Origin: Ignavibacteriales bacterium
GTDB lineage: Bacteria; Bacteroidota; Ignavibacteria; T3Sed10-11
Reading direction: 5' to 3'
Assembly: GCA_003567775.1 (NCBI GenBank)
Contig: PWYR01000048.1
Location: 1-37,206, forward strand
Length of the DNA: 37,206 nucleotides
The position numbers and the translations under genes are program-made. The notes under the pieces were generated by a model. That model did not search any database. It worked only from the letters and a program-made list of their open reading frames with translations, and had not been told where the DNA came from. Each line of letters opens with the position of its first letter. Position 1 is the stretch's first letter. Of this stretch, positions 1 through 9,824 are shown in pieces.

Positions 1-98
1 GGGTCGAACGATTTCCACGTACGAATAACCATAGATAACAACGATAAATTTTAGAAAAGAACCATTAACCAATAACAATGAACCATTAACCAAACCCA

Positions 99-701
99 AT
101 GCCAACATTAGTCCTCGCAACAGCAAACGAACACAAAGTTAGAGAAATAAAAGAAATATTAAACGATCCGTCGGTTGAAATTATAACAGCGAAGGATCTT
201 GGAGTCGAAGATAAGCTTCGCGAAGACGGGAAAACATTCGAAGAGAACGCGTTGCAAAAAGCACGCGCAATTTATAAAGCGACGGGTGAACCGGCGCTTG
301 CAGACGATTCGGGACTTGAAGTGTATTTTTTAAACCATCGGCCCGGTGTGAGGTCGGCGCGTTATGCCGGCGAAAATGCAACCGATGAAGAAAACAACAA
401 AAAGTTACTCAAGGAATTGGGGCCGTTATCGTTCCGTCGGAGAACTGCGCGATTCCGTTGTGTGATTGCGTTTGCAGCCGATGGCATTGAAGAGGTGGTA
501 TCCGGCGGGTGCCGCGGTATTATTCTCGAACAGCCGCGCGGAACGAACGGGTTCGGTTACGATCCGCTTTTTAAACCCGATGGGCATGAAAAAACATTCG
601 GTGAAATGGAATCCGGGGAAAAACACAAAATCAGTCATCGCTCGCGGGCATTGCAAAAAATGATGCCGGTGCTGAAGGAGTATTTTACGAGTGCAGGATG
701 A
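99..701 (+). CDS. rdgB: XTP/dITP diphosphatase (RdgB/HAM1 family non-canonical purine NTP pyrophosphatase)
   Basis: 200-aa ORF with N-terminal LVLATANEHKVREIKEIL, ALADDSGLEV, GVRSARYAG and GTNGFGYDPLF motifs typical of the family. Confidence 0.95.
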   Translation: MPTLVLATANEHKVREIKEILNDPSVEIITAKDLGVEDKLREDGKTFEENALQKARAIYKATGEPALADDSGLEVYFLNHRPGVRSARYAGENATDEENNKKLLKELGPLSFRRRTARFRCVIAFAADGIEEVVSGGCRGIILEQPRGTNGFGYDPLFKPDGHEKTFGEMESGEKHKISHRSRALQKMMPVLKEYFTSAG

Positions 702-728
702 GTGTGCAACGCACTTTTCTCACCCCAA

Positions 729-3700
729 TCATGCTGCGCTGTGCTTTTCTTCTGCCAATAGCTCTTGTGCTTCTTTAACCGGTACATATTTTACAAACTC
801 GCTGTGTTTTTGATGCCACGCATCGAGTATTCTCTTTCCGAGCGGGCTCTCCGTTTCCTTGACGTAATCCATCAATAAATCGTATAGTTCCTGTTTATCC
901 TGTTCGGTTAGGTGAACCGATGTAATGTACTTCTCATTTACGCGATCCGACTGATTACCGAGAATAAATAGCTTTCCACCCGTCATTCCCGCACCGAGAT
1001 TATAATGAACGGAGCCGAGGATAACGACACGTCCGTTTGTCATATACTCGCATGCATGTAACCCTGCACCTTCAACAACTGCCGTTGCTCCACTGTTTCG
1101 AACGGCGAACCGGTCGCCCGCTCTGCCGTTGATATAAACAATTCCAGCCGTGGCGCCGTACAGCGCACAATTGCCGATGATGGTGTTATCCCCGTTATTA
1201 AATCGGGTCCCGCGGGGCGGACAAACGACAACTTTACCTCCCGACATCGATTTGCAAACCGAATCGTTCGCTTCACCGAACAATCGCACCGATACTCCCT
1301 CGACCAGATAGGCGCCGAAACCCTGTCCGGCGCTTCCGGTGAACTCGAGCGAGACGGTACCGGAATAATCCTCAATCGATTCGTGTAATTCCTGTACCCG
1401 TTTAAGATGATTTAAGTGTTTACGCACCGCGAGATTTCCACATACCGTCGCCATCGTTGCGCGATCGGTATTATGAATTACGTATGAAAGCTGAACGTCG
1501 CGATTGTTTTCGATTGCTTCATTTGTGTCGTCAACAATTTGTTGGTTGAGCGTACTCAACCCTTCGTTAAACAGGTCGGTGCTTTGGCTATCGTCGATCA
1601 ACATCTTATCGAAGAAATAACTGAGATCCAGCTTCCGGTTCTTTATTACATCGGCATGTACCGGATTCGGCGCGAGCATATCTGTCCGTCCGATCAAGTC
1701 ACGAAGTGTCGGCGCTCCAAGTTTCGATAGATGCCCGCGTATCTCGCCTGCGAGATGGTGCATAATTGATATGACATGATCCTTTGACCCTTTGTATTTC
1801 TTTTTGAATTTCGGATCGTGCGTAGCAATGCCTGTCGGACAAGTATTTTTCTCACATATCCGCGCCATTACACATCCTTCGGCAACGAGTAATAATTTAC
1901 CGAAATCAAATTCTTCGCCGCCGAGTATTGCCGCAATGATAATATCCAATCCTGAACTCAAACCACCGTCGACCGACAGTACAACGTTTTTTCGAAGATT
2001 ATTTTCGATAAGTGCTTTGTGTACTTCAACCAACCCGATCTCCCAGGGCAGCCCGGCATGCTTCATGGAACTGAGCGATGCCGCACCGGTTCCACCGTCA
2101 CCGCCGCACACTTTGATGCTGTCTGCTCCTGCTTTGGCAACACCCACCGCAATAGTGCCGATATTCCAACCTGCAACAAGCTTCACGTTTACTTTTACAT
2201 CAGGTTTAAGCTGCTTGAATTCATAGATCATTTGTTTCAAATCTTCAATGCTGTAAATATCGTGTAGCGGTGGAGGTGAAATAAGATCGACACCCGGGTT
2301 GGAATGCCGTGCTCGTGCGATATCGGGTGTGACCTTGACACCCATAAGTTGTCCGCCTTCACCCGGTTTCGCCCCCTGCGCAATCTTGATTTGAATTTCA
2401 TTTCCTGAAACAAGATATTGCGCCGTTACTCCAAAGCGGCCGGATGCCACCTGCTTTACCGCTGCGGTGATACCCTCGGTAAAGTAATATGGATTCTCAC
2501 CGCCTTCACCGCTATTGCTTTTGGCGCCGATTTCTTTCATCGCAAGAAAAATATCGCGTTGTGATTCCGCACTTATCGCACCAAACGACATTGCACCTGA
2601 GCCGAATGTTTTAAAGATATCCTTTTCCTTTTGCACTGAATCGATGCTTATCGGTTGATCAATGTATTGTAAGGCAAATAAATGACGAATGTTTACCGGT
2701 TCATCATTTGCACCAAGGTTAAGATAGTCCCGATATAATGTTCCTGCCTCTTCCCGAGTTTGCGATTCACGGACAAGTTTATGAATAATCTTCGACCGGA
2801 TGTTGGTCATTGAGTGGCGCTCACCTCGTTCGACTTTATTGTGTTCTTTGTACTGGAATGTTTTGAGCAAATTTTCACCCGAACAGTTGTCAACTCTGTT
2901 GAGAATGTCGGATACCAATTCATCGAATCCGATCCCTCCGATTGCACTTCTGTTATTATGGTAAAACATCGAAAGTATTTCTTCGCCAAGTCCTACCGGT
3001 GTGAACAATTTCGAACTTTGATAACTCTTTGCGACAGCTATGCCGCATTTCGACATAATTTTCATTAATCCGGTTTCAAACGAAGTGAGTAAATTGCGTT
3101 CGTTTTCATCCGCGGTACCCTCCTTATGTTGGCGGGCAATCGAAAGCGAGAGATACGGACACACTGCAGATGCGCCAAACCCGATGAGAGCAGCAACGTG
3201 ATGTGTTTCACGAATTTCACCCGAGTGAACTATAACCGATATATTCAACCGGAACCCTATTGCATTCAGTGCGTTGACGACTGTCCGTAATGCGATAAGA
3301 CTGGGGATCGGCGGATGTTCGGGTGATGCGTTCTTATCGGTTATGATGATGTTGGTCGCACCATTATGAGCTGCAGTCCGAGTTTGTTGTTCAAGGTTCC
3401 GTAGGGCAAGACGAAAACCGACCGCCCCATGGCGCCGATTGAAAGTTGCATCAAATTCTTTATAAAGTATGCCGTATTTGTTGTTTTCATTTTTGCCTGC
3501 CTCTTTGATAAACCGCATCTGACCGAGACTGAGAACCGGACTATCAAGTTCAATACCATGGACCGGCGGTATAAGTTCTTTTGGGGCAAAGATGTTCGGT
3601 TTTTTGCCAAGATGAATCGTCAGGTCGGTAACAAACTCCTCGCGTAGATAATCCAGCGGGGGATTGGTTACCTGTGCAAAATTCTGATAGAAGTAATCGA

Positions 3701-5102
3701 AGAATGATCGAGGTTCCTTCGAGAATACGGCAAGCCGCGCGGTATCGCCCATCGATCCAATAGGTTCTTTTCCATTTGTTACCATCGGGATTAATATTCT
3801 CGACATATCTTCCTGTGTGTAGCCGAAAATACCCAAACGTTCTGTTGAAGGGAGCGGCTCATCGGTATGTATATACCCGGGTTTGTACAAACGCGCATCA
3901 AACCGAGCTTCATAGTTCTCCTTCGATTTTCCCGGATCTCTGAAATGAACTTTCCCTTTTACAAGATCTACCTTAACACCGGCGCCACCATGTAATGATC
4001 CTTTTTTAAAGATTTTAGACTCATTGATCTTAAACGAACCGGCTTCCGACGAAAGGTAAAAATGGTCGCGGGTCATTGCCCACCGACAGGGTCGGAAACC
4101 GCTTCGGTCAAGGCGTGCTCCGATGGTGCGGCCGTCGGAATATGTTATGAATGCCGGTCCGTCCCATGGCTCCATTGCCCGGCTCCAGAATTTATAAAAA
4201 TCGCTTTCCCGTGCTGCCGGAGGAATCATTATTGCAAGAATATCTTCGAGATGCGGGTTGCTTGAGCGGTACATGAGTGCTTCAACCATTTCATTCAAGC
4301 TACCCGAATCGCTTATCCCCTCGTTCGTCAATAACTCACCAGGTTGTAAACCGAGATAACGCTCGCGTACTTTTGCCCAGGAACGGTTTCCGGTTATTGT
4401 ATTTATTTCCCCGTTGTGACCGATTATTCGAAAAGGTTGTACTTTATCCCACGATGTTCGCGTATTAGTGCTGAACCGGCGGTGAAAAAGATTGAAACGG
4501 GTTTTGTATTCCGGGTTTTGCAAGTCGGGATAGAAACGGTCAAGTGCATCGGCACGTACGAGTGCTTTATAAACGATGGTTGTCGCCGAAAGCGAAACAA
4601 AATAAAACTCTTCTTTAATACCTGCATCAGCAAGCTTCACGCGTGCATGTTGTTTTGCAGTATAGAGCAGTTTATCAAAAGAAGCATCGGTACGAGAATG
4701 TGCCGGTCTTTTGATTACCGCGTGTACTATAGACGGCAGTGTGTTACGTGCAACGGCGCCGAGAATATCCATATTGATCGGGACGTCACGGTATTCAAGG
4801 ATGGATAAACCCATAAATTCAAAGACGTCCTTGAAAATGCCAAGACTCTTACGTTTTCCTTCTGCATTTCGAGAAATAAAGAGCGTAGCGATTGCGACCG
4901 AATTTCTATCGTATCCAAATAATTCGAACGGTATATCGGTCATAATGCCTGCGCCGTCACCGGTTACCCGGTCTGCACCGCAAGCGCCACGGTGTTCAAC
5001 GCACATAAGCGCTTCTAATCCTTCACGCAGATGATGATATGAATAATTACCACGCATACTTGCGATGAATCCTACCCCGCAGCTTCCTTTTTCTTGTAGC
5101 AT
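729..5102 (-). CDS. gltB: Glutamate synthase (ferredoxin/NADPH) large subunit
   Basis: ORF 729..5180. The likely start is ATG at 5102 (MLQEKGSCGVGF), preceded by GAGGAG. N-terminal Ntn Cys (SCGVGF), FMN-binding synthase domain (SGEGGENP, GGDGGTGAA), 3Fe-4S Cys run CVMARICEKNTCPTG, C-terminal GXGXG domain. Confidence 0.95.
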   Translation of the reverse strand: MLQEKGSCGVGFIASMRGNYSYHHLREGLEALMCVEHRGACGADRVTGDGAGIMTDIPFELFGYDRNSVAIATLFISRNAEGKRKSLGIFKDVFEFMGLSILEYRDVPINMDILGAVARNTLPSIVHAVIKRPAHSRTDASFDKLLYTAKQHARVKLADAGIKEEFYFVSLSATTIVYKALVRADALDRFYPDLQNPEYKTRFNLFHRRFSTNTRTSWDKVQPFRIIGHNGEINTITGNRSWAKVRERYLGLQPGELLTNEGISDSGSLNEMVEALMYRSSNPHLEDILAIMIPPAARESDFYKFWSRAMEPWDGPAFITYSDGRTIGARLDRSGFRPCRWAMTRDHFYLSSEAGSFKINESKIFKKGSLHGGAGVKVDLVKGKVHFRDPGKSKENYEARFDARLYKPGYIHTDEPLPSTERLGIFGYTQEDMSRILIPMVTNGKEPIGSMGDTARLAVFSKEPRSFFDYFYQNFAQVTNPPLDYLREEFVTDLTIHLGKKPNIFAPKELIPPVHGIELDSPVLSLGQMRFIKEAGKNENNKYGILYKEFDATFNRRHGAVGFRLALRNLEQQTRTAAHNGATNIIITDKNASPEHPPIPSLIALRTVVNALNAIGFRLNISVIVHSGEIRETHHVAALIGFGASAVCPYLSLSIARQHKEGTADENERNLLTSFETGLMKIMSKCGIAVAKSYQSSKLFTPVGLGEEILSMFYHNNRSAIGGIGFDELVSDILNRVDNCSGENLLKTFQYKEHNKVERGERHSMTNIRSKIIHKLVRESQTREEAGTLYRDYLNLGANDEPVNIRHLFALQYIDQPISIDSVQKEKDIFKTFGSGAMSFGAISAESQRDIFLAMKEIGAKSNSGEGGENPYYFTEGITAAVKQVASGRFGVTAQYLVSGNEIQIKIAQGAKPGEGGQLMGVKVTPDIARARHSNPGVDLISPPPLHDIYSIEDLKQMIYEFKQLKPDVKVNVKLVAGWNIGTIAVGVAKAGADSIKVCGGDGGTGAASLSSMKHAGLPWEIGLVEVHKALIENNLRKNVVLSVDGGLSSGLDIIIAAILGGEEFDFGKLLLVAEGCVMARICEKNTCPTGIATHDPKFKKKYKGSKDHVISIMHHLAGEIRGHLSKLGAPTLRDLIGRTDMLAPNPVHADVIKNRKLDLSYFFDKMLIDDSQSTDLFNEGLSTLNQQIVDDTNEAIENNRDVQLSYVIHNTDRATMATVCGNLAVRKHLNHLKRVQELHESIEDYSGTVSLEFTGSAGQGFGAYLVEGVSVRLFGEANDSVCKSMSGGKVVVCPPRGTRFNNGDNTIIGNCALYGATAGIVYINGRAGDRFAVRNSGATAVVEGAGLHACEYMTNGRVVILGSVHYNLGAGMTGGKLFILGNQSDRVNEKYITSVHLTEQDKQELYDLLMDYVKETESPLGKRILDAWHQKHSEFVKYVPVKEAQELLAEEKHSAA

Positions 5103-5129
5103 CAAATGGTACTCCTCACCGGTTAAGTA

Positions 5130-5170
5130 TAGTAAAACTTCTAATTTATCATAATATTGACTAATGTCAA
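5130..5170 (-). promoter_or_regulatory. Candidate sigma70-type promoter for gltB
   Basis: On the minus strand: TTGACA (complement of 5165..5170), 16-nt spacer, TAAATT; lies about 60 bp upstream of the gltB ATG. Confidence 0.45.
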
Positions 5171-5174
5171 GGGG

Positions 5175-5203
5175 TTGCACTTTCTTTTTCTATTGACTAT
5201 AAT
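5175..5203 (+). promoter_or_regulatory. Candidate promoter for the DUF4905-like gene
   Basis: TTGCAC - 17 nt - TATAAT (5198..5203), with ATG at 5211. Confidence 0.4.
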
Positions 5204-5210
5204 AATATCT

Positions 5211-6083
5211 ATGAAACTTTTCTCATTATTTAAATCCCAACACTATAGGCCGACGTGGGTATACAAAGTCGACGGACGACTCTGGCGTATTCTCTTTTCG
5301 CACGGGCGCCTTGTTGCGGGAGAGCACCGGAAGAATGAGGAAAAAGAGGTCACCTTTTTCTGTATCGACAGTCGAAGCGGGGAAGAGATATGGAGTATGA
5401 GCAAAAAAGGAGAAGGATGGTGGACAACTACCGAAGGAGTGCACGGCAATAATCTCTATCTCCACGCATTTGCAAAACCCGATCTTCCGCATCCAAAGCA
5501 TATTACATCGATCGATATGGAAACCGGCCGCGTGCTCTGGGATCACCCCGAATTGACTTTTTTATACGTACGCGGCGATGCGGTTGTTGCTGAAAAACGC
5601 GAATTCGAACAAACTCTATGCCATCGCCTTGATCCAATGAGCGGTGAAATTCGGGATACAATATATGATCGTGAAACAATTGAAACTGAGCGGCTCGAAG
5701 CGAGAGCAAATGATCCGCACGTTGAGTTGAAATTTCCCGAAATCTATAATCCCGAGTATGCCGACCATAGATTGTTCACTCAATGTATAAGTGCTATTCG
5801 GCGTAAAGAGCGGCTTGTCGATCCGTTGGAAGTATTACCGTTTGGAAATCACCTTATCATGTGCTATCATAAACTAAACAGCTCGCAGTCGAACGGTAAC
5901 ACGCCGCTCACCCATGAGCTTATTATCTACGATAGAAACGATTTAAAAGAATTGTACCGTGATGTACTTTTAGACAATGCCTCGGCGCCGGCGCCCGATG
6001 GGTTTTTTATTAGAGAAAACATGTTATATTACATCAGAAACAGAAACGAATTGGTAGCAGTATCCCTCCAGGAATCACCATGA
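5211..6083 (+). CDS. DUF4905-like / PQQ-propeller-like protein of unknown function
   Basis: ORF from ATG 5211 (the track start at 5157 is TTG). Repeated blocks such as FFCIDSRSGEEIWSM and SIDMETGRVLWDH resemble beta-propeller-like strands. DUF4905 assignment is from memory. Confidence 0.6.
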   Translation: MKLFSLFKSQHYRPTWVYKVDGRLWRILFSHGRLVAGEHRKNEEKEVTFFCIDSRSGEEIWSMSKKGEGWWTTTEGVHGNNLYLHAFAKPDLPHPKHITSIDMETGRVLWDHPELTFLYVRGDAVVAEKREFEQTLCHRLDPMSGEIRDTIYDRETIETERLEARANDPHVELKFPEIYNPEYADHRLFTQCISAIRRKERLVDPLEVLPFGNHLIMCYHKLNSSQSNGNTPLTHELIIYDRNDLKELYRDVLLDNASAPAPDGFFIRENMLYYIRNRNELVAVSLQESP

Positions 6084-6505
6084 TTATAAAGACAGATACC
6101 ATACGCCTTAAAACAAAAGGCAATACAGACATAATCGATATTACCGACAAGGTACAGAAAATAATTGATAAGCACTTAATTCCGACCGGTCAGGTGCTCA
6201 TTTTCGTCCCCGGTTCGACCGGCGGTTTGACTACCGTCGAATACGAACCCGGTCTCATTCAAGATCTTCCCGAGGCATATGAACGCATTGCCCCGACCGG
6301 GAGAACGTATCACCACGATGCGACGTGGGGCGACGGAAACGGTTACGCACATGTACGTGCATCGCTAACCGGACCCTCGCTCACCGTACCGGTGGAGAAC
6401 GGTAAAATGACGCTCGGTACGTGGCAACAGATCATTTTTCTCGATTTTGATAATCGTTCGCGGAGCAGAGAGATTGTCGTACAGGTCTCAGGCGTGTCGG
6501 AATAA
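6080..6505 (+). CDS. YjbQ family protein (UPF0047, secondary thiamine-phosphate synthase family)
   Basis: 141 aa with FVPGSTGGLTTVEYEPG, HHDATWGDGNGYAHVRASL and GTWQQIIFLDFDNRSRSREIVVQV; ATGA overlap with the upstream ORF. Confidence 0.9.
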   Translation: MIIKTDTIRLKTKGNTDIIDITDKVQKIIDKHLIPTGQVLIFVPGSTGGLTTVEYEPGLIQDLPEAYERIAPTGRTYHHDATWGDGNGYAHVRASLTGPSLTVPVENGKMTLGTWQQIIFLDFDNRSRSREIVVQVSGVSE

Positions 6506-6547
6506 TAGTCGTTACCTTGCCCGTTAAACATTTTAAGGAGATATTAT

Positions 6548-8581
6548 ATGCTCACCGATACTGAAAAAATCATTTTTATACTGCTTGCAGCAACGTCTTT
6601 ATATATAGCATATATCCATTTTAATAGAATGTTTCGCATCATTGATCGCGGCGCCGGTGAATTACGATATCGCGAACTTCCGGGGCGGATATTGACAGGT
6701 ATTGCAGCGCTTTTTAATCAAGGAAATATCCTGCGCGACCGACCGGCAACATCGCTCTTTCATTATGCTGTTGCGTGGGGATTTATATTATATGTACTTG
6801 TCAATATCGTCGATGTATTTGAGGGGTACATAGCCGGTTTCCATTTTTTAGGCGATACGATTGCACACAATATTTACCTGCTGATTGCGGATATACTAAC
6901 ACTGGGCGTACTGATCGGAATTATTTATCTGATCGTTAGGAGATTTATTGCGAAAGCGCCTGCATTACAAATACGAGAGAACGTAAAAATTATGCCGGAG
7001 GCGATAAAAGGTATTCCGAAGGATTCTCTCATTGTCGGTGGATTTATTTTTGTGCACGTCGGATTTCGGCTATGCGGGGTTTCGTTTCTGGCGGCGCAGG
7101 AGGGAGGAGATGTCTGGCAGCCGGTGGCGAGTAGTGTTGCGCATGTATGGTATGCATTTTCTTTTTCTCAGGAAGCGCTCGTTGCCGGATGGCATGTGAG
7201 CTGGTGGATCGCTCTTGGATCGATACTCGCCTTTATTCCATATTTTCCGTATAGCAAACATGCTCATCTTTTCATGGGACCGCTCAATTTCATGGTGAAA
7301 GAAAGAGGGAAAGACAGAGCGGCATTAAAACCTATCGACTTTGAGGATGAATCGGTCGAGCAATACGGCGTTGCCCGTTTATCGGATCTTGAACAGCATC
7401 ATATTCTCGATGCTTATGCGTGTATTATGTGCAACCGTTGCCAGGATGCATGCCCTGCATACGTGACCGGGAAAGAGCTGTCACCCTCGGCTCTTGAAAT
7501 CAACAAACGATACTATGTCCGATCCAATGCAAAGAAACTTACGACCGGTGAAAATGGAGATGATCTCCCGCTTCTCGAGTATGCGATCAGTGAAGACGCC
7601 GTCTGGGCATGTACGACATGCGGCGCTTGTGTGGATATATGTCCGGTGGCAAACGAACCCATGGTTGATATAGTTCATATGCGGCGCAATCAGGTTATGA
7701 TGGAAAGTGCGTTTCCGGCAGAATTTAAAAATACATTCCAGAATCTCGAACGAAACTATACCCCGTGGGCATTCAGTCATGCCGATCGGGCGAAATGGGC
7801 GGAAGGTCTCGACATACCGACCGTTAAGGATAATCCCGATTTCGAATATCTCTACTGGGTCGGATGCGCCGGTTCCTACGATAACCGGTATAAAAAAGTA
7901 TCGCGCGCGTTTACTGCATTGTTGAAAATGGCGGGCGTCAACTTCGCAATTTTGGGTGACGAGGAAAAATGCAATGGAGACACTGCACGGCGGCTCGGCA
8001 ATGAATATCTTGCCAATATGATGATGTTGGAAAATGTTGAAATATTAAACGGTTATAATGTTAAGAAAATTATTACAACATGTCCGCATTGCTTTAATAT
8101 CTTCGGCAAAGAATATCCTGATTTTAACGGAAAATATGAGGTTATCCATCATTCCGATTTTCTTATGGAATTAATCAAAGCCGGGAAGCTGCGGGTTTCG
8201 AAAGAACAACAAAAAAAGATTACCTATCACGACTCGTGTTATCTCGGAAGGTATAATTCCGTCTATGATTCACCGCGTGATGTAATCAAGTCGATCGGGG
8301 GTGTGAACTATGCCGAGATGAATAGAATACGAGACAAGGGATTTTGCTGCGGCGCCGGAGGTGGCAGAATGTGGATGGAGGAAACGGTCGGTAAACGGGT
8401 TAATGTAGACAGAACCGAAGAGGCGCTTTCGCTGAAACCGGACGTGATCGGAACCGCATGTCCTTTTTGCATGACTATGATGACCGACGGCGTGAAATCC
8501 AAAGAAAAAGACGAAGATGTTGCAGTGAAAGATATTGCCGAATTGCTTCTTGAAGCTATGGAGGATGATGGACAAACGTAA
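6548..8581 (+). CDS. Membrane-associated (Fe-S)-binding oxidoreductase (HdrD/GlcF/EtfD-like; NarI-like TM domain + 2x[4Fe-4S] + CCG domains)
   Basis: N-terminal TM helices; CIMCNRCQDACP and CTTCGACVDICP ferredoxin motifs; two Cys-rich CCG-type domains (WVGCAGSYDNR, ITTCPHCFN, DSCYLGR, GFCCGAGGGRMW, GTACPFC); AAGGAGAT Shine-Dalgarno. Confidence 0.88.
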   Translation: MLTDTEKIIFILLAATSLYIAYIHFNRMFRIIDRGAGELRYRELPGRILTGIAALFNQGNILRDRPATSLFHYAVAWGFILYVLVNIVDVFEGYIAGFHFLGDTIAHNIYLLIADILTLGVLIGIIYLIVRRFIAKAPALQIRENVKIMPEAIKGIPKDSLIVGGFIFVHVGFRLCGVSFLAAQEGGDVWQPVASSVAHVWYAFSFSQEALVAGWHVSWWIALGSILAFIPYFPYSKHAHLFMGPLNFMVKERGKDRAALKPIDFEDESVEQYGVARLSDLEQHHILDAYACIMCNRCQDACPAYVTGKELSPSALEINKRYYVRSNAKKLTTGENGDDLPLLEYAISEDAVWACTTCGACVDICPVANEPMVDIVHMRRNQVMMESAFPAEFKNTFQNLERNYTPWAFSHADRAKWAEGLDIPTVKDNPDFEYLYWVGCAGSYDNRYKKVSRAFTALLKMAGVNFAILGDEEKCNGDTARRLGNEYLANMMMLENVEILNGYNVKKIITTCPHCFNIFGKEYPDFNGKYEVIHHSDFLMELIKAGKLRVSKEQQKKITYHDSCYLGRYNSVYDSPRDVIKSIGGVNYAEMNRIRDKGFCCGAGGGRMWMEETVGKRVNVDRTEEALSLKPDVIGTACPFCMTMMTDGVKSKEKDEDVAVKDIAELLLEAMEDDGQT

Positions 8582-8602
8582 CAATACAGGATTTCTAATA
8601 GA

Positions 8603-9793
8603 CTATTCCACTGTCGGGTCAATATCCTCAACAATCTGCTGTATTGGATCCACATCGACATCCGGCGTCGGCTCGAATGTGTTGAGGAGCGCTTGTACCT
8701 GTAGGACCAATTTCTTCTTTTCATATCGCGGTGCAAATATCGAACCGTCCAGCATATAAATTCTTTCGGTCTCTTCGTCATAAAATGTATAGTTAATGAA
8801 CGGTCCGCCGCCGCTAAAATCGCTAAACCGCCATAAACCTCTTACTTTAATGCCGTATCGATCTTTAAAATTGGTCTCTTGTATTTCATGATATTCCGGC
8901 GCGATGCGTACGTATGCTTTATCATCCATCGTCCGGTAAAATTGTTGCGTCAGGTTATCGCGCGTTTCTCGAATAAATTGCGGAGTAATCTGATGCGGCC
9001 CGCCATTTTCAATCCAGTGCACAAATATCCATCGTTCCATATCGGGAGGGGTGGCGCGCCGGAGCCATACGAAATTTTGTTCGGGACTATTGATAGCAAG
9101 ATAATAGTCGTGCTGAACGAACATTGTCCAATGATAATCCTCGAGAAATTTTTCACTTAGTTCGGCTTTTGCGTACCGACGTTCACGGGTTACATTTTCA
9201 ATCTCGCGGCGGAGTGTAAAATTATGGAAATGATAAAATAGCCGGTCGGCGTGATGCATAATGTTGTTATATATGCTTTCTAATGTGGGACCGGTCAGAT
9301 ACATAATCATTTGACCGCGTGCATTGCTATGATATCTGTTTATCATAAATTCCTCTTCCGTCATCACAATCTCCTGGACTCTTTCACTGAGCGCCGCGTT
9401 CATATATTGAGCGGTTGTGCCCGTACCATCGAGTGGAGCAACTATTAATACATTCTTTTGTCGCCGGTAGCGCGAGAAATTTTGTATATCTTCACGATAT
9501 AACGTGAATAGAGGTTCCGGCTGCGGGGTAGTGATTTCACGACCGAGCGCTTCACGTAGCACCGGTTCGAGAACGACATAATCGCTTGAGTCTGCAAACA
9601 CTATGATTTCATACATATCTCCTTCGGCGCGCAACTGAACATCGCCCCAATTGATCATCCTGACGGCGACATACGCGACTATCGCAACGACTATTATAAA
9701 TATTAACGGTGTAAACCGGTTTTGTTCACTTTTCATTTTTCTTTGTCTCATCGCCAAACCTCCTCCGGCAATCGGTTCATTTTTTTGATCCAT
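8603..9793 (-). CDS. DUF4837-like membrane-anchored protein of unknown function
   Basis: 396 aa, single N-terminal TM (FTPLIFIIVVAIVAYVAV), GDMYEIIVFADSSDY and PQPEPLF resemble DUF4837; family call from memory. Confidence 0.6.
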   Translation of the reverse strand: MDQKNEPIAGGGLAMRQRKMKSEQNRFTPLIFIIVVAIVAYVAVRMINWGDVQLRAEGDMYEIIVFADSSDYVVLEPVLREALGREITTPQPEPLFTLYREDIQNFSRYRRQKNVLIVAPLDGTGTTAQYMNAALSERVQEIVMTEEEFMINRYHSNARGQMIMYLTGPTLESIYNNIMHHADRLFYHFHNFTLRREIENVTRERRYAKAELSEKFLEDYHWTMFVQHDYYLAINSPEQNFVWLRRATPPDMERWIFVHWIENGGPHQITPQFIRETRDNLTQQFYRTMDDKAYVRIAPEYHEIQETNFKDRYGIKVRGLWRFSDFSGGGPFINYTFYDEETERIYMLDGSIFAPRYEKKKLVLQVQALLNTFEPTPDVDVDPIQQIVEDIDPTVE

Positions 9794-9824
9794 TAAAATT
9801 ATAACAATTATTTTTATCTAAAGG

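Noticed and set aside
61-98. Short direct repeat (GAACCATTAACCAA twice) just before rdgB
   Set aside because: Low-complexity A/C-rich sequence; two copies only, not enough for a repeat array.
1040-1375. Antisense ORFs inside gltB (e.g. 1040..1375, 1792..2226, 4416..4808)
   Set aside because: They overlap a clearly homologous gene, have no recognisable motifs, and look like chance open frames.
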